From the NCBI GenBank assembly GCA_945901665.1, contig CAMDLJ010000029.1:1-14265 (forward strand): 14,265 bases of DNA, given 5' to 3'. The stretch comes from Bordetella parapertussis. GTDB taxonomy: Bacteria; Pseudomonadota; Gammaproteobacteria; Burkholderiales; Burkholderiaceae. Positions 1-7,868 of the stretch are shown here, piece after piece (the stretch's first letter is position 1; each line of letters begins with the position of its first letter). The notes beneath the pieces were generated by a model that was given only the letters and a program-made list of their open reading frames with translations, did not search any database and was not told the DNA's origin. Made by a program: the position numbers and the translations under genes.

Positions 1-1193
1 GTGAGCGCGTTTTATCCGGCATGCGCCCAACGGGCGCTTTGCATTTGGGCCACTACCACGGCGCCTTGAAAAACTGGGTGCGCTTGCAGTCAGAGATGGA
101 GTGTTTTTACTTTGTCGCCGACTGGCACGCCCTGACCACCCATTACGAAGACGCCAGCGTGATCGAGCAACACGTCTACGAAATGGTCATCGACTGGCTG
201 GCCGCTGGCCTGGACCCGGCGCAATGCACCATCTTTTTGCAAAGCCGATTGCCTGAGCATGCCGAGTTGTTCACCTTGTTGGCCATGGGCACCCCCATCG
301 GTTGGTTGGAGCGCGTGCCCACCTACAAAGACCAGCAAGAAAAGCTCAAAGACAAAGACCTCAGCACCTACGGCTTTTTGGGCTACCCCCTGCTGCAAGC
401 GGCCGACATCTTGATCTACAAAGCCCACTATGTGCCCGTAGGCGAAGACCAAGCCAGCCATGTGGAGCTCACCCGCGAGGCGGCACGGCGCTTTAACCAC
501 TTGTACGGTCGCGAACGCAACGCTGAACAACGCATTGCCGCCAGCCTGGCCAAATTGCCCCGCGACAGCGCCAAGCGGCTTGAAAAATCGCGCAAGCAAT
601 ACCAAGAAACCGGCGACGCCAAGGCCCTGGAAGGGGCCATGGCCTACATTGCCCAAGCCCCCGAACTCGATACCGATGACCGCGAACGCCTCTTTGGCCA
701 CTTCAAAGGCACGGGCCGCTCGGTGCTGATCGAGCCCCAAGTCTTGCTCACGCCCACCAGCCGCCTGCCGGGCTTGGACGGCGCGAAGATGAGCAAAAGC
801 TACAACAATGCCATTGCCTTGCGCGAAGAAGCTGACAGCGTGGCACACAAAGTCAAACGCATGCCCACCGACCCAGCGCGGGTCAAACGCACCGACGTGG
901 GCGACCCTGACAAATGCCCGGTGTGGCAATTCCACCTGGTTTACAGCGACGAGCCCACCCGCGCCTGGGTCACCCAAGGCTGCAAAAGTGCTGGTATCGG
1001 CTGCCTGGAATGCAAACAACCGGTGATAGACGGCATCTTGGCCGAACAGCAACCCATGCGCGAGCGCGCCCAACCCTATTTGGATCACCCCCAACTTGTC
1101 CGTGACATTGTGGATGCAGGCACTGAACGTGCTCGCATCACGGCACGGCAAACCATGCGCGAAGTGCGCGAGGCCATTGGCCTGAACTACTGA
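1..1193 (+). CDS. trpS: Tryptophan--tRNA ligase (5'-partial)
   Basis: This cytoplasmic class I aminoacyl-tRNA synthetase charges tRNA(Trp) with tryptophan. The HIGH-type signature appears as HLGH just after a MRPTG segment. The second signature, KMSKS, is at 786-800. The first in-window ATG at 21 is not the start: the frame is open from base 3 and reads E-R-V-L-S-G before MRPTG, the usual N-terminal context in this family. The true start therefore lies a few codons left of the window. About 396 residues are visible, longer than the roughly 330-residue E. coli enzyme. The extra length is a charged helical-looking insertion at about 490-720, before KMSKS; longer TrpS forms of this kind are known in proteobacteria. 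The gene ends 14 bp before the response regulator and probably shares its transcript. Function is sure; only the start is missing. Confidence 0.96.
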   Translation, partial: ERVLSGMRPTGALHLGHYHGALKNWVRLQSEMECFYFVADWHALTTHYEDASVIEQHVYEMVIDWLAAGLDPAQCTIFLQSRLPEHAELFTLLAMGTPIGWLERVPTYKDQQEKLKDKDLSTYGFLGYPLLQAADILIYKAHYVPVGEDQASHVELTREAARRFNHLYGRERNAEQRIAASLAKLPRDSAKRLEKSRKQYQETGDAKALEGAMAYIAQAPELDTDDRERLFGHFKGTGRSVLIEPQVLLTPTSRLPGLDGAKMSKSYNNAIALREEADSVAHKVKRMPTDPARVKRTDVGDPDKCPVWQFHLVYSDEPTRAWVTQGCKSAGIGCLECKQPVIDGILAEQQPMRERAQPYLDHPQLVRDIVDAGTERARITARQTMREVREAIGLNY

Positions 1194-1207
1194 CCTGGAG
1201 AAAAACC

Positions 1208-1801
1208 ATGAGCTTATTTGTCATCGACGACCATCCCTTGGTGCGCCAAGCCATTGGCATGCTGCTGCGCAGGCTGCGCCCCACTTCGGTGGTGGTCGAG
1301 CTCGAAAAGTTCAGCGAACTGCCAGCGGCCATCATCAAGCACGGTACCCCAGAGTTGTTTGTGCTGGACTTGCTGCTGCCCGGCGTCAAAGGCACCAGCG
1401 CGGTCCACGACACCAAGGCCATGTACCCCGAAGTGCCACTGGTGGTGTTGTCGGCCATGCCCGCTGGCGAAGCAGAGGAAACCTGCATTGAAGCCGGGGC
1501 CGACCTCTATATTGAAAAGTCTTCCCCGCCCAATGACATCACCGCGGCCATCCAAGGCCTGTTGTCAGCCGATGACAATTTCGAGGAAATGGCGCCCACC
1601 GACACCAAACTGTCCAAGCGCCAAAAACAATTGATCGTGATGCTCGATCGGGGCCTGTCCAACCGCGACATCGCCGCTGAGCTGAGCATCAGCGAGCACA
1701 CCGTCAAGGTGCATTTGTGGCGTTTGTTCCGCCGCCTGGGCGTGAAAAGCCGCACCCAAACCCTGCACTTTGCCCGCACCCACGGCCTGCTATCGGGTTG
1801 A
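1208..1801 (+). CDS. NarL/LuxR-family response regulator transcription factor
   Basis: This is a 197-residue two-domain regulator. The N-terminal receiver (about 1-120) shows the acidic pair D7-D8, the likely phospho-acceptor D54 in LDLLLP, the switch residue S82 and the conserved K104. The C-terminal LuxR/GerE-type helix-turn-helix (about 134-197) contains LSNRDIAAELSISEHTVKVH, with the recognition helix near 162-173. The family is phosphorylated by a sensor kinase and then binds DNA. No kinase gene lies in the window, so its signal and targets are unknown. The ATG at 1208 has a GGAG Shine-Dalgarno at 1197-1200, seven bases upstream. The gene follows trpS by 14 bp, which suggests read-through from it, and is closed by a strong intrinsic terminator. 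Family assignment is firm; no specific gene name is justified. Confidence 0.93.
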   Translation: MSLFVIDDHPLVRQAIGMLLRRLRPTSVVVELEKFSELPAAIIKHGTPELFVLDLLLPGVKGTSAVHDTKAMYPEVPLVVLSAMPAGEAEETCIEAGADLYIEKSSPPNDITAAIQGLLSADDNFEEMAPTDTKLSKRQKQLIVMLDRGLSNRDIAAELSISEHTVKVHLWRLFRRLGVKSRTQTLHFARTHGLLSG

Positions 1802-1827
1802 ACCCCGGTTCTGTTGATGGTCATGCC

Positions 1828-1853
1828 AGGGGCTGTTGCGACAGCCCCTTTTT
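1828..1853 (+). terminator. Rho-independent terminator after the response regulator
   Basis: A perfect 9-bp stem (AGGGGCTGT at 1828-1836, ACAGCCCCT at 1841-1849) closes a 4-base TGCG loop. It is followed by a run of five T at 1849-1853. It lies 27 bases after the regulator stop codon and touches the opposite-strand ccmI stop codon at 1853-1855. In the minus direction the hairpin is not followed by a T run, so it should act mainly on plus-strand transcripts. Confidence 0.93.
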
Positions 1854-3214
1854 CATGGCATGGGGCCGCGGATCACCAAGCTGAGTTGGCTCGATGGGTT
1901 TTTGATCGGCCCCAGGCTGACCCCGAGCTCGCCGGGCTGGGCCATGGCCTGACCGGTTTTGGAAATGCGCGCTTTGAGCACCACCTCGCTGGCACTGGAG
2001 AGCTTGGACTGTGGCCCCATGGCCTGGCTGTCGTCGAGCACAAAGTCAAAGGGCAGTGCCGCCACCGTGGTGCGCACAATCGCCAGCGGCATGCGCCCGC
2101 CTTGCGCCGGCGTGGCGTAAATGAAGACCGTGTCGCTGGGGCTGGTTTGGGCCGCCAGCTCGGGGGCCAAGCTGACCCGACCAGCGATGCGCGCTGCCGC
2201 CACGCTGCTGGAGGTTGACGGACTGGCGGGGGGCGCGGGCTGGGCGCTGGCAAGCCCTGAAGGAGCTGACTGGGCGCTGGCAAGCCCTGAAGGAGCCGAC
2301 TGGGCGCTGGCAAGCCCTGAAGGAGCCGACTGGGCGCTGGCGCGCCCAGGGGCCAGCCTTTCACGCGCTTGGGCCAGGGCACTGTCCAAGGCATTGATGT
2401 CTTCTGACTGGGGCGGCAAGCTGGCCCGCACCCGCTCCCAGTATTGAATGGCTTGGGCAAATCGCCCCTCGGAAAACGACGCACTGCCAGCCAACAACAG
2501 CGCATTGTTTTGGTTCGGGTTGGCCTTGAGAATGCGGTTGATCACGGCCCAGGGCTCGCCGCTGAAGTCGCCCCCTTGCACCTGCGCCACCACCTCAGCA
2601 CGTTCGATGGCCAGGTCGTCATCGGGCGCTAGGGCCAGGGCTTTGGCAAAGGATTTTTCAGATGCAGGAAACTTTTCTTGGCTGCGTTGCAAACGCGCCA
2701 GCATGACCCAAGCGTCCATGTTGTTGGGCTCGTCTTGCAAGCGGCGCTCCAATTGGCCCACCATCTGCGCAATCTTTTCAGGGGTGACCGTGGCATTGGG
2801 GCCTTCATCCGGGGCCGATTGGGCCAAGGCCGCTGGGTCCAAGCCCATGGGAGAGCCCCAGGCGCCATAGAGCAGCACGGCACACACCGGCAGCGTCAGG
2901 CACAGGGCCAAGACTGTTTTGCGCGGCCTGTTGATCACCCCACTCTGCGCCTGAAGGGGGCCACTGACCCAATCGTCGCGCAAGCGAAGTTTGAGCTCTT
3001 CCAAGGCCTGTGCGTACTCGGCATCGTTCAGATGCCCGAGGGCGTGCTCGCGTGCCAAGTCCGTACTTTGATCGCGGTAGACCTGCGCATTGGCTTGTTC
3101 ATGGGCATCAGCGGCGGCCTGCACCGGTGGGCGCCACAAAGACCACACCAACACACCCAACACCGCCACCACCATCAGCAAGGTGAGGACCACAAAACTC
3201 AGAGCAACATTCAC
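1853..3214 (-). CDS. ccmI: Cytochrome c maturation protein CcmI (TPR chaperone)
   Basis: CcmI captures apocytochrome c and presents it to the CcmF-CcmH heme lyase. The 453-residue protein has a first membrane segment at about 4-27, a cytoplasmic loop with leucine-rich helices (about 40-85), and a second membrane segment at about 99-118. A periplasmic TPR region follows (about 145-285; for example MDAWVMLARLQRSQEKFPAS), then a C-terminal beta-rich domain (about 340-453) as in full-length CcmI. Between these last two lies a repetitive linker: ASAQSAPSGL three times (292-321) plus a partial copy. The start is a GTG at 3214-3212, one base after the ccmH stop, with an AAGGA Shine-Dalgarno inside the end of ccmH. 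It is the last gene of the operon and converges on the response regulator. Function is well supported. Confidence 0.93.
   Translation of the reverse strand: MNVALSFVVLTLLMVVAVLGVLVWSLWRPPVQAAADAHEQANAQVYRDQSTDLAREHALGHLNDAEYAQALEELKLRLRDDWVSGPLQAQSGVINRPRKTVLALCLTLPVCAVLLYGAWGSPMGLDPAALAQSAPDEGPNATVTPEKIAQMVGQLERRLQDEPNNMDAWVMLARLQRSQEKFPASEKSFAKALALAPDDDLAIERAEVVAQVQGGDFSGEPWAVINRILKANPNQNNALLLAGSASFSEGRFAQAIQYWERVRASLPPQSEDINALDSALAQARERLAPGRASAQSAPSGLASAQSAPSGLASAQSAPSGLASAQPAPPASPSTSSSVAAARIAGRVSLAPELAAQTSPSDTVFIYATPAQGGRMPLAIVRTTVAALPFDFVLDDSQAMGPQSKLSSASEVVLKARISKTGQAMAQPGELGVSLGPIKNPSSQLSLVIRGPMP
2241..2340 (-). repeat. 30-bp tandem repeat inside ccmI (3.3 copies)
   Basis: Three consecutive 30-bp units at 2241-2270, 2271-2300 and 2301-2330 are identical except for one T/C difference in the first copy. 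A 10-base partial copy follows at 2331-2340. The unit is a multiple of three, so each copy adds ten residues (ASAQSAPSGL) to the CcmI linker without breaking the frame. Near-identity at the DNA level points to recent expansion by slippage or unequal crossing-over. Confidence 0.95.
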
Positions 3215-3215
3215 A

Positions 3216-3923
3216 TCAATCCTTCAACCATTGATCCACACGCGCGCGTTCCGCGTCGCTCATGGCCGGGGCCGTGTCGGCCTGCTGACGACGCTGGCGC
3301 AAGTACCACCACAAACCCGCCACCGCACCCAACAACAGCACAAACGGGCCAAACCACAGCAGCCAGGTCATGGGCTTGAGCTCTGGGCGGTAAAGCACAA
3401 AGTCGCCATAGCGCTCCACCAGGAAATTTTTCACCTGTTGGTCGGAATTGCCCTCGCGCAGCAAGCTGCGCACCTCGCGGCGCAAGTCATCGGCCAACTC
3501 GGCCCGCGAAGACGCCAGCGATTCGTTTTGACACACCAAACAACGCAACTCCTCGGACAGTTTGAGCAAGCGCTCCTCGAGCACGGGCTCGTCGGTCATC
3601 GGCGCAGCCTCGGGGCCCAGGGCGCCCGTGGGTGAGGCCGCGGCTTGCCCACGGGCTACTGGCGCAGTCGCAACCGCCGCAGCAGACGCAGCAGACGCAG
3701 CCGAACCCGCAGGGATGGGGGTGCTCGCAGTGGCAGACGCAGACACAGCGGCAGCCGCAGGTTGTGGGACTTGGGCCGCAGCGGTCAACAAGACCAGGCC
3801 AGCCATGGCCAGGATGAGGTTTGCGGCCAGACCCCGTCTTGCGGGCAGGCCAAGCCCTGAGAACCAGCTGCGCCAGGCTGAGTCGATTCCAGAAAAACAA
3901 GAGGATGTGTGCAACTCGCCCAT
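3216..3923 (-). CDS. ccmH: Cytochrome c maturation protein CcmH (thiol-oxidoreductase subunit)
   Basis: CcmH keeps the apocytochrome CXXCH cysteines reduced and works with CcmF and CcmI in heme attachment. The redox motif LRCLVCQN has C128 and C131, inside the conserved three-helix domain (about 112-182). A C-terminal membrane anchor follows (about 186-208). The start is chosen at 3923, where TGATG overlaps the ccmG stop by one base, giving 235 residues. The frame stays open to 4307, but that extension lies inside ccmG and is a shadow. Residues 32-50 form a hydrophobic signal or anchor segment. Residues 51-108 are an Ala/Ser/Pro-rich linker not found in the typical form of about 150 residues. 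A slightly later start is possible, but none would remove the linker. Function is firm; the N-terminus is less so. Confidence 0.9.
   Translation of the reverse strand: MGELHTSSCFSGIDSAWRSWFSGLGLPARRGLAANLILAMAGLVLLTAAAQVPQPAAAAVSASATASTPIPAGSAASAASAAAVATAPVARGQAAASPTGALGPEAAPMTDEPVLEERLLKLSEELRCLVCQNESLASSRAELADDLRREVRSLLREGNSDQQVKNFLVERYGDFVLYRPELKPMTWLLWFGPFVLLLGAVAGLWWYLRQRRQQADTAPAMSDAERARVDQWLKD
3640..3790. repeat. GCA/GCC-rich low-complexity tract in ccmH
   Basis: This stretch encodes the Ala/Ser/Pro-rich linker of CcmH on the minus strand. The 9-mer GCAGACGCA occurs back to back at 3682-3690 and 3691-3699, and a further related copy begins near 3732. It is simple-sequence DNA kept in frame, probably an expansion. 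Its boundaries are approximate. Confidence 0.6.
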
Positions 3924-4507
3924 CAAGAGGCATTCAATTTTTGGATCAAGGGCAACACCTTGCTGGCCAAGATGGCGGGGGTCACCTCGCCCACCGCCTT
4001 GTAGCGGATCACGCCTTGCTTGTCGATCACATAGGTCTCGGGCACGCCATACACGCCGTATTGGATGCCCACGCGCCCATCCAAGTCCATCACCGACAAC
4101 ACATACGGGTTGCCATAGCGCGACAACCACACTTGGCTGCGTTCGCGGGCGAATTGCAGTTTGGCGTTGGCGTCCATGCCCTGCGCTTGCACGTCCTGGG
4201 GCTGAATTTCCTTGTAGCTCATGCCCACGATGGGCACCTGATGGCGCTGGGCAAAGTCCACCAGCAGCGGATGCTCTTGGCGGCAGGCCACGCACCAGGT
4301 GGCCCACACATTGAGCAACCAGACCCGGCCTTGCATCTCGGCCGGGCTGAACGCGCTTGTCGCCGGGTCGAGTGTGGGCAAGCTAAAGGCGGGCGCTGGC
4401 TTGTTGATCAAGGGAGAGGGGATTTCATGCGGGTCGCGCTGCAAGCCCAAGCCCAAAAAAATCACCAAACCAAAAAACAAAGCCAAGGGGATGAGAAACT
4501 TCTTCAT
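3923..4507 (-). CDS. ccmG: Thiol:disulfide interchange protein CcmG/DsbE
   Basis: This is a 194-residue membrane-anchored periplasmic thioredoxin-fold protein. It passes electrons, classically from the CcdA/DsbD pathway, to CcmH or apocytochrome c. A single N-terminal anchor spans about 4-22. The active site is W71-C72-V73-A74-C75 within LLNVWATWC. The conserved cis-proline context GVYGVPETYVID appears later, as expected for the CcmG family. The start at 4507 overlaps the ccmF stop as ATGA and has a purine-rich AGGGGAG just upstream. The stop overlaps the ccmH start as TGATG. The active-site dipeptide VA is within the family's range (E. coli has PT). Length and domain order are normal. Confidence 0.95.
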   Translation of the reverse strand: MKKFLIPLALFFGLVIFLGLGLQRDPHEIPSPLINKPAPAFSLPTLDPATSAFSPAEMQGRVWLLNVWATWCVACRQEHPLLVDFAQRHQVPIVGMSYKEIQPQDVQAQGMDANAKLQFARERSQVWLSRYGNPYVLSVMDLDGRVGIQYGVYGVPETYVIDKQGVIRYKAVGEVTPAILASKVLPLIQKLNAS

Positions 4508-6465
4508 GTGCTCCCCTGCGGCGCCACACCGGCGGGCATGGGTTCGGTGCGCGCGCTAGCGGCACGGTAGCGCCGATCCACAGCGGCCAGCGCACCACCC
4601 AAGACCATCAACAACACACCCGCCCAAATCCAGGGCACAAAAGGCTTGTAATACACCCGCATGCTCCATTGCGGTGTGGGCCCGTCAATCGGGTCGCCCA
4701 GCGACACATACAGGTCGCGCATAAAGCCCGTATCGATCGCCGCCTCGGTCATCGGCATGGCTGTCGAAAAGTAACGCCGCTTTTCTGGGTACAGGCGATC
4801 CATGGGCTGGCCGTTTTTCAGCACCTCGACATCGGCGCGCACCGCCCGGTAATTGGGGCCTTTGACCTCGGACATGCCTTGCAAGCGAAACGCATAGGGC
4901 GCGATGGTCACCACATCGCCCACGCCCATGCGCACATCGCGCTCCACCTCATACGACTTCACGCCGGTGATGCCCGCCACCACCACCGCCAAACCGATGT
5001 GGGCGCATTGCATGCCCCAATAGGCCGCACCAATTTGCCCCGGTTGGCGCCAGCGCAACACCATGTGCTGCACCGACCCCAGCACCACCCAAGCGGCCAA
5101 GAAAAACCCAAATGCCGCGCCGATGGACCATTCACCCGCCAAAGCTGGCGCAGCCAAACCCACCCCCAGCGCGGCCAGTGCCACCCAGCGCAAACGCAAC
5201 AGCAACTCGCCCCAGTTCGACTCACGCCAGCGCACCACCGTGCCAGGCACCATGATGACCAACAAAGGCACCATCAAGGGCACGAACACGGCATTGAAAT
5301 ACTGCGGCCCCACCGACAACTTGCCCAGGTTGAGCGCATCAATCACCAGCGGGTAAATGGTGCCCAACAGCACCGCCGCACAAGCCACCACCAGCAACAC
5401 ACTGTTGGCCAAGAGCAGGGTTTCCCGCGAGAGCAAACTCACCGCTTGCCCCATGCGCACCTTGGGCATGCGCCAGGCGTACAAGGTGAGCGAAAAGCCC
5501 ACCACCACAACCAAAAACATCAAGATGAATACGCCGCGCTTGGGGTCAGACGCAAACGCATGCACCGAGGTCAGCACCCCCGAGCGGACCAAAAATGTGC
5601 CCAAGAGCGACAGCGAAAACGCGCTGATCGACAGCAACACCGTCCAGGCCTTGAAGTTGCCGCGCTTATCGCTGGCCATGAGCGAGTGAATCAACGCCGT
5701 GCCCACCAACCAAGGCATGAGCGAGGCGTTCTCCACCGGGTCCCAAAACCACCAACCGCCCCAACCCAGCTCGTAATACGCCCACCACGAACCCAGGCCA
5801 ATGCCAAAGGTCATGAACAACCATGCCACCAAGGTCCACGGCCGCGACCAGCGCGCCCAGGCCGCGTCCAAGCGCCCCGCCATCAAGGCGGCGATGGCAA
5901 AGGCAAAGGCGACTGAAAAGCCCACATAGCCCATGTACAACATGGGCGGGTGAATGATCAAACCGGGGTCTTGCAACAAGGGGTTCAGGTCGCGCCCATC
6001 GGCCGCGGCCGGCAGCAAACGCTCAAAGGGGTTGGACAAGGCCAAGATGAACAGCAAAAACCCCACCGACACCCAACCCAACACGCCCACCACCCGCGCC
6101 ACCATGGCTTGGGGCAGGCTGAAAGAAAATGCCGCTACCGCTGCCGTCCACATGGCCAGCATCAGCACCCACAACAACAGCGAGCCCTCGTGGCCGCCCC
6201 ACACCGCGGCCACCCGGTACACGGTGGGCAACAGTGAGTTGGAGTGCTGGACCACATACAAAACAGAGAAGTCGTTGTTGACAAAACACGCCGTCAAGGC
6301 CGCAAACGACAACGCCACCAGGCCGAAATGGGCAAATGCCGTCGGACGCGCCAGCGCTTGCCAGGCGGCGTGTTCGCGCCAGGCGCCCAACAATGGCAGG
6401 GTGGCCTGAATGCCCGCCACCAACAGCGCCAGGATCAGGGCAAAGTGGCCAAGTTCAGCGAGCAT
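4504..6465 (-). CDS. ccmF: Heme lyase subunit CcmF
   Basis: CcmF is the large integral-membrane subunit that takes heme from holo-CcmE and attaches it to apocytochrome c at the periplasmic face. The 653-residue protein is almost entirely hydrophobic helices. The tryptophan-rich WWD motif is at about 236-252 (GGWWFWDPVENASLMPW). Histidines at 172 (LIIHPPML), 260, 302 (TSVHAF) and 490 (QCAHIG) each sit one position before the recalled E. coli heme-ligand histidines (173, 261, 303, 491). Both the periplasmic and the heme b ligands therefore appear intact. A soluble periplasmic domain lies near 510-610, followed by a last membrane helix. The start is nine bases after the ccmE stop; the stop overlaps ccmG as ATGA. 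Length and motifs are normal for the family. Confidence 0.97.
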   Translation of the reverse strand: MLAELGHFALILALLVAGIQATLPLLGAWREHAAWQALARPTAFAHFGLVALSFAALTACFVNNDFSVLYVVQHSNSLLPTVYRVAAVWGGHEGSLLLWVLMLAMWTAAVAAFSFSLPQAMVARVVGVLGWVSVGFLLFILALSNPFERLLPAAADGRDLNPLLQDPGLIIHPPMLYMGYVGFSVAFAFAIAALMAGRLDAAWARWSRPWTLVAWLFMTFGIGLGSWWAYYELGWGGWWFWDPVENASLMPWLVGTALIHSLMASDKRGNFKAWTVLLSISAFSLSLLGTFLVRSGVLTSVHAFASDPKRGVFILMFLVVVVGFSLTLYAWRMPKVRMGQAVSLLSRETLLLANSVLLVVACAAVLLGTIYPLVIDALNLGKLSVGPQYFNAVFVPLMVPLLVIMVPGTVVRWRESNWGELLLRLRWVALAALGVGLAAPALAGEWSIGAAFGFFLAAWVVLGSVQHMVLRWRQPGQIGAAYWGMQCAHIGLAVVVAGITGVKSYEVERDVRMGVGDVVTIAPYAFRLQGMSEVKGPNYRAVRADVEVLKNGQPMDRLYPEKRRYFSTAMPMTEAAIDTGFMRDLYVSLGDPIDGPTPQWSMRVYYKPFVPWIWAGVLLMVLGGALAAVDRRYRAASARTEPMPAGVAPQGST

Positions 6466-6474
6466 GGGTATCTT

Positions 6475-6921
6475 TCATGGTTTGACGGTTTGGGCCGCTT
6501 GGCCCGCGGTGGCTTTGTCCAAGGCGTGCTGGGCCTCAGGTGGCATGTAGTTTTCATCGTGTTTGGCCAAGACCTCGGTGGCAGTGAACAGGCCATCTGC
6601 CCCCAAGCGCCCCTGGGCCACCACGCCCTTGCCTTCTTTGAACAAATCGGGCAACAGGCCGCTGTAAACCACGGGTATGTCGCGGGCAGTGTCAGTCACC
6701 ACAAACTGCACTTGCACATCTTGGCGCTGCAAGCTGCCGGTTTTCACCAGACCGCCAATGCGAAAGATGCGCCCTTGGGGGGCCTCACCTTGGGCCACCT
6801 GGGTGGGGGTGAAAAAAAACACCAAATTGCTCTGAAAGGCATTCAGCACAAAAGCGGCTGCGGCGCACAGCACCAGCACCCCCAGCGCAACCCACATGAA
6901 TCGGCGTTGGCGTGCTGTCAT
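6475..6921 (-). CDS. ccmE: Heme chaperone CcmE
   Basis: CcmE is a periplasmic heme shuttle anchored in the inner membrane. It binds heme covalently through a histidine and hands it to CcmF. The 148-residue protein has one N-terminal membrane anchor (about 8-28), a compact beta-barrel domain ([10 protein letters not shown] through EVLAKH), and the heme-binding context [13 protein letters not shown]. The attachment residue is H121 and the nearby heme-axial tyrosine is Y125. The start overlaps the ccmD stop as ATGA, so translation is probably coupled. The C-terminal tail after about 130 is Ala/Gln-rich, as is usual for the flexible end of the family. It has the histidine of the classical form, not the cysteine variant. 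Assignment is very secure. Confidence 0.97.
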   Translation of the reverse strand: MTARQRRFMWVALGVLVLCAAAAFVLNAFQSNLVFFFTPTQVAQGEAPQGRIFRIGGLVKTGSLQRQDVQVQFVVTDTARDIPVVYSGLLPDLFKEGKGVVAQGRLGADGLFTATEVLAKHDENYMPPEAQHALDKATAGQAAQTVKP

Positions 6922-7112
6922 GGTCGCCCCTGAGATTGGTCAAGGGCTTGAGCGGCTTGCTCGGCACGCAGCCAGGCCAAGGTGCGCTCGCGCTCGCGCC
7001 GGGCCCACCACACCTCCAAGCCCAGCAGGGCAAAACACACGCCCACACTGCCCCACACATACACCGCATAGCCGCCCATGTGCCAAAAAGCCGCCCAACT
7101 CTCCCACCTCAT
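6918..7112 (-). CDS. ccmD: Heme exporter small subunit CcmD
   Basis: CcmD is a small single-span membrane protein that helps release holo-CcmE from the CcmABC complex. Its frame is open much further upstream (to 7802), but that part only shadows ccmC. The proper start is the ATG at 7112-7110, overlapping the ccmC stop as ATGA. This gives 64 residues. It begins with a Trp-rich stretch ([19 protein letters not shown]) typical of the family, whose WxxF-MGGYxxYVW pattern is well conserved. One membrane helix (about 14-35) and a basic [15 protein letters not shown] helix follow. The stop overlaps the ccmE start as ATGA. Gene order and motif agree, so the call is strong despite the short length. 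Confidence 0.94.
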   Translation of the reverse strand: MRWESWAAFWHMGGYAVYVWGSVGVCFALLGLEVWWARRERERTLAWLRAEQAAQALDQSQGRP

Positions 7113-7864
7113 GGCTGCACCCCCGGTTTGAGTTCGGGCAACTGGGCCACCCAATCGGCGTGGCGCTCGCGTTGCAAAATCAGGCTGCGGGTGCGATAGA
7201 GCACGATGGCCACCGTATAAACCCAACACGCCAAAGCCATGAGCAGCATGCCCCACAGCATGGTTTGCGCCATGCTGGGAGAGCGGGTCAAAGAAACCGA
7301 AGCCCCTTGATGCAAGGTGTTCCACCATTTGACCGAGAAATAAATGATGGGCACATTGACCGCGCCCACAATGGCCACCAAAGCCCCCGCACGGTCGGCC
7401 CGGCGTGGGTCTTGAATGGCCGAAGTCAAGGCAATGAAGCCGATGTACAAAAAGAACAAAATCAACTCTGACGTCAGTCGAGCATCCCACACCCACCAGG
7501 CACCCCACATGGGTTTGCCCCACAGGGCACCGGTCCACAGCGACAAAAACGCAAACAATGCCCCGGTGGGTGCCAGGGCTTGGCTCAGCATGCCAGCCAT
7601 TCGAGCGCGAAACACCAAACACACCACGCCCCAAAAGGCCATCGCCAAATAAATGATCATCGACATCCATGACACAGGCACATGGACAAAAATGATGCGG
7701 TAACCCTCGCCTTGTTGCGCATCGGTGGGCGCGACCATGAACCCCACCCACATGCCCGCCAGCGTCAAGGCCAGTGCCAGCAGCGCCAAGGGCTTCCAAC
7801 ACACGCCGGCCAAACCATAAAAGGTCTGGGGTGCGGCGTAATGGGTCCAGGCGATGCGGCGCAT
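7109..7864 (-). CDS. ccmC: Heme transporter/lyase subunit CcmC
   Basis: CcmC is a six-helix membrane protein of the heme-handling family. It presents periplasmic heme to CcmE for covalent attachment. The WWD motif reads WGAWWVWDARLTS (about 120-132). The flanking periplasmic histidines are H61 (FVHVPVSWM) and H185 (NTLHQG), each one position from the recalled E. coli ligands H60 and H184. I place the start at 7864 (251 residues), four bases after the ccmB stop and with a GGA-containing Shine-Dalgarno upstream. An in-frame ATG at 7900 would add twelve residues lying inside ccmB and is less likely. The stop overlaps ccmD as ATGA. The length is close to the usual 245. Confidence 0.95.
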   Translation of the reverse strand: MRRIAWTHYAAPQTFYGLAGVCWKPLALLALALTLAGMWVGFMVAPTDAQQGEGYRIIFVHVPVSWMSMIIYLAMAFWGVVCLVFRARMAGMLSQALAPTGALFAFLSLWTGALWGKPMWGAWWVWDARLTSELILFFLYIGFIALTSAIQDPRRADRAGALVAIVGAVNVPIIYFSVKWWNTLHQGASVSLTRSPSMAQTMLWGMLLMALACWVYTVAIVLYRTRSLILQRERHADWVAQLPELKPGVQP

Positions 7865-7868
7865 GTGC

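Noticed and set aside
90..1151. 353-codon open frame opposite trpS
   Set aside because: It is entirely antisense to a clear trpS, with no recognisable motif and composition typical of a shadow frame.
1814..2218. Plus-strand frame following the response regulator
   Set aside because: It runs through the terminator and opposite ccmI, and has no ribosome binding site or conserved motif.
2241..2340. Tandem repeat as a CRISPR array
   Set aside because: The units are directly adjacent with no spacers and encode an in-frame protein repeat.
4669..5916. 415-codon open frame opposite ccmF on the plus strand
   Set aside because: It is His/Gln/Arg-rich, low in hydrophobic structure, and fully antisense to a conserved ccmF. 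Long antisense frames are expected from codon bias in GC-rich DNA.
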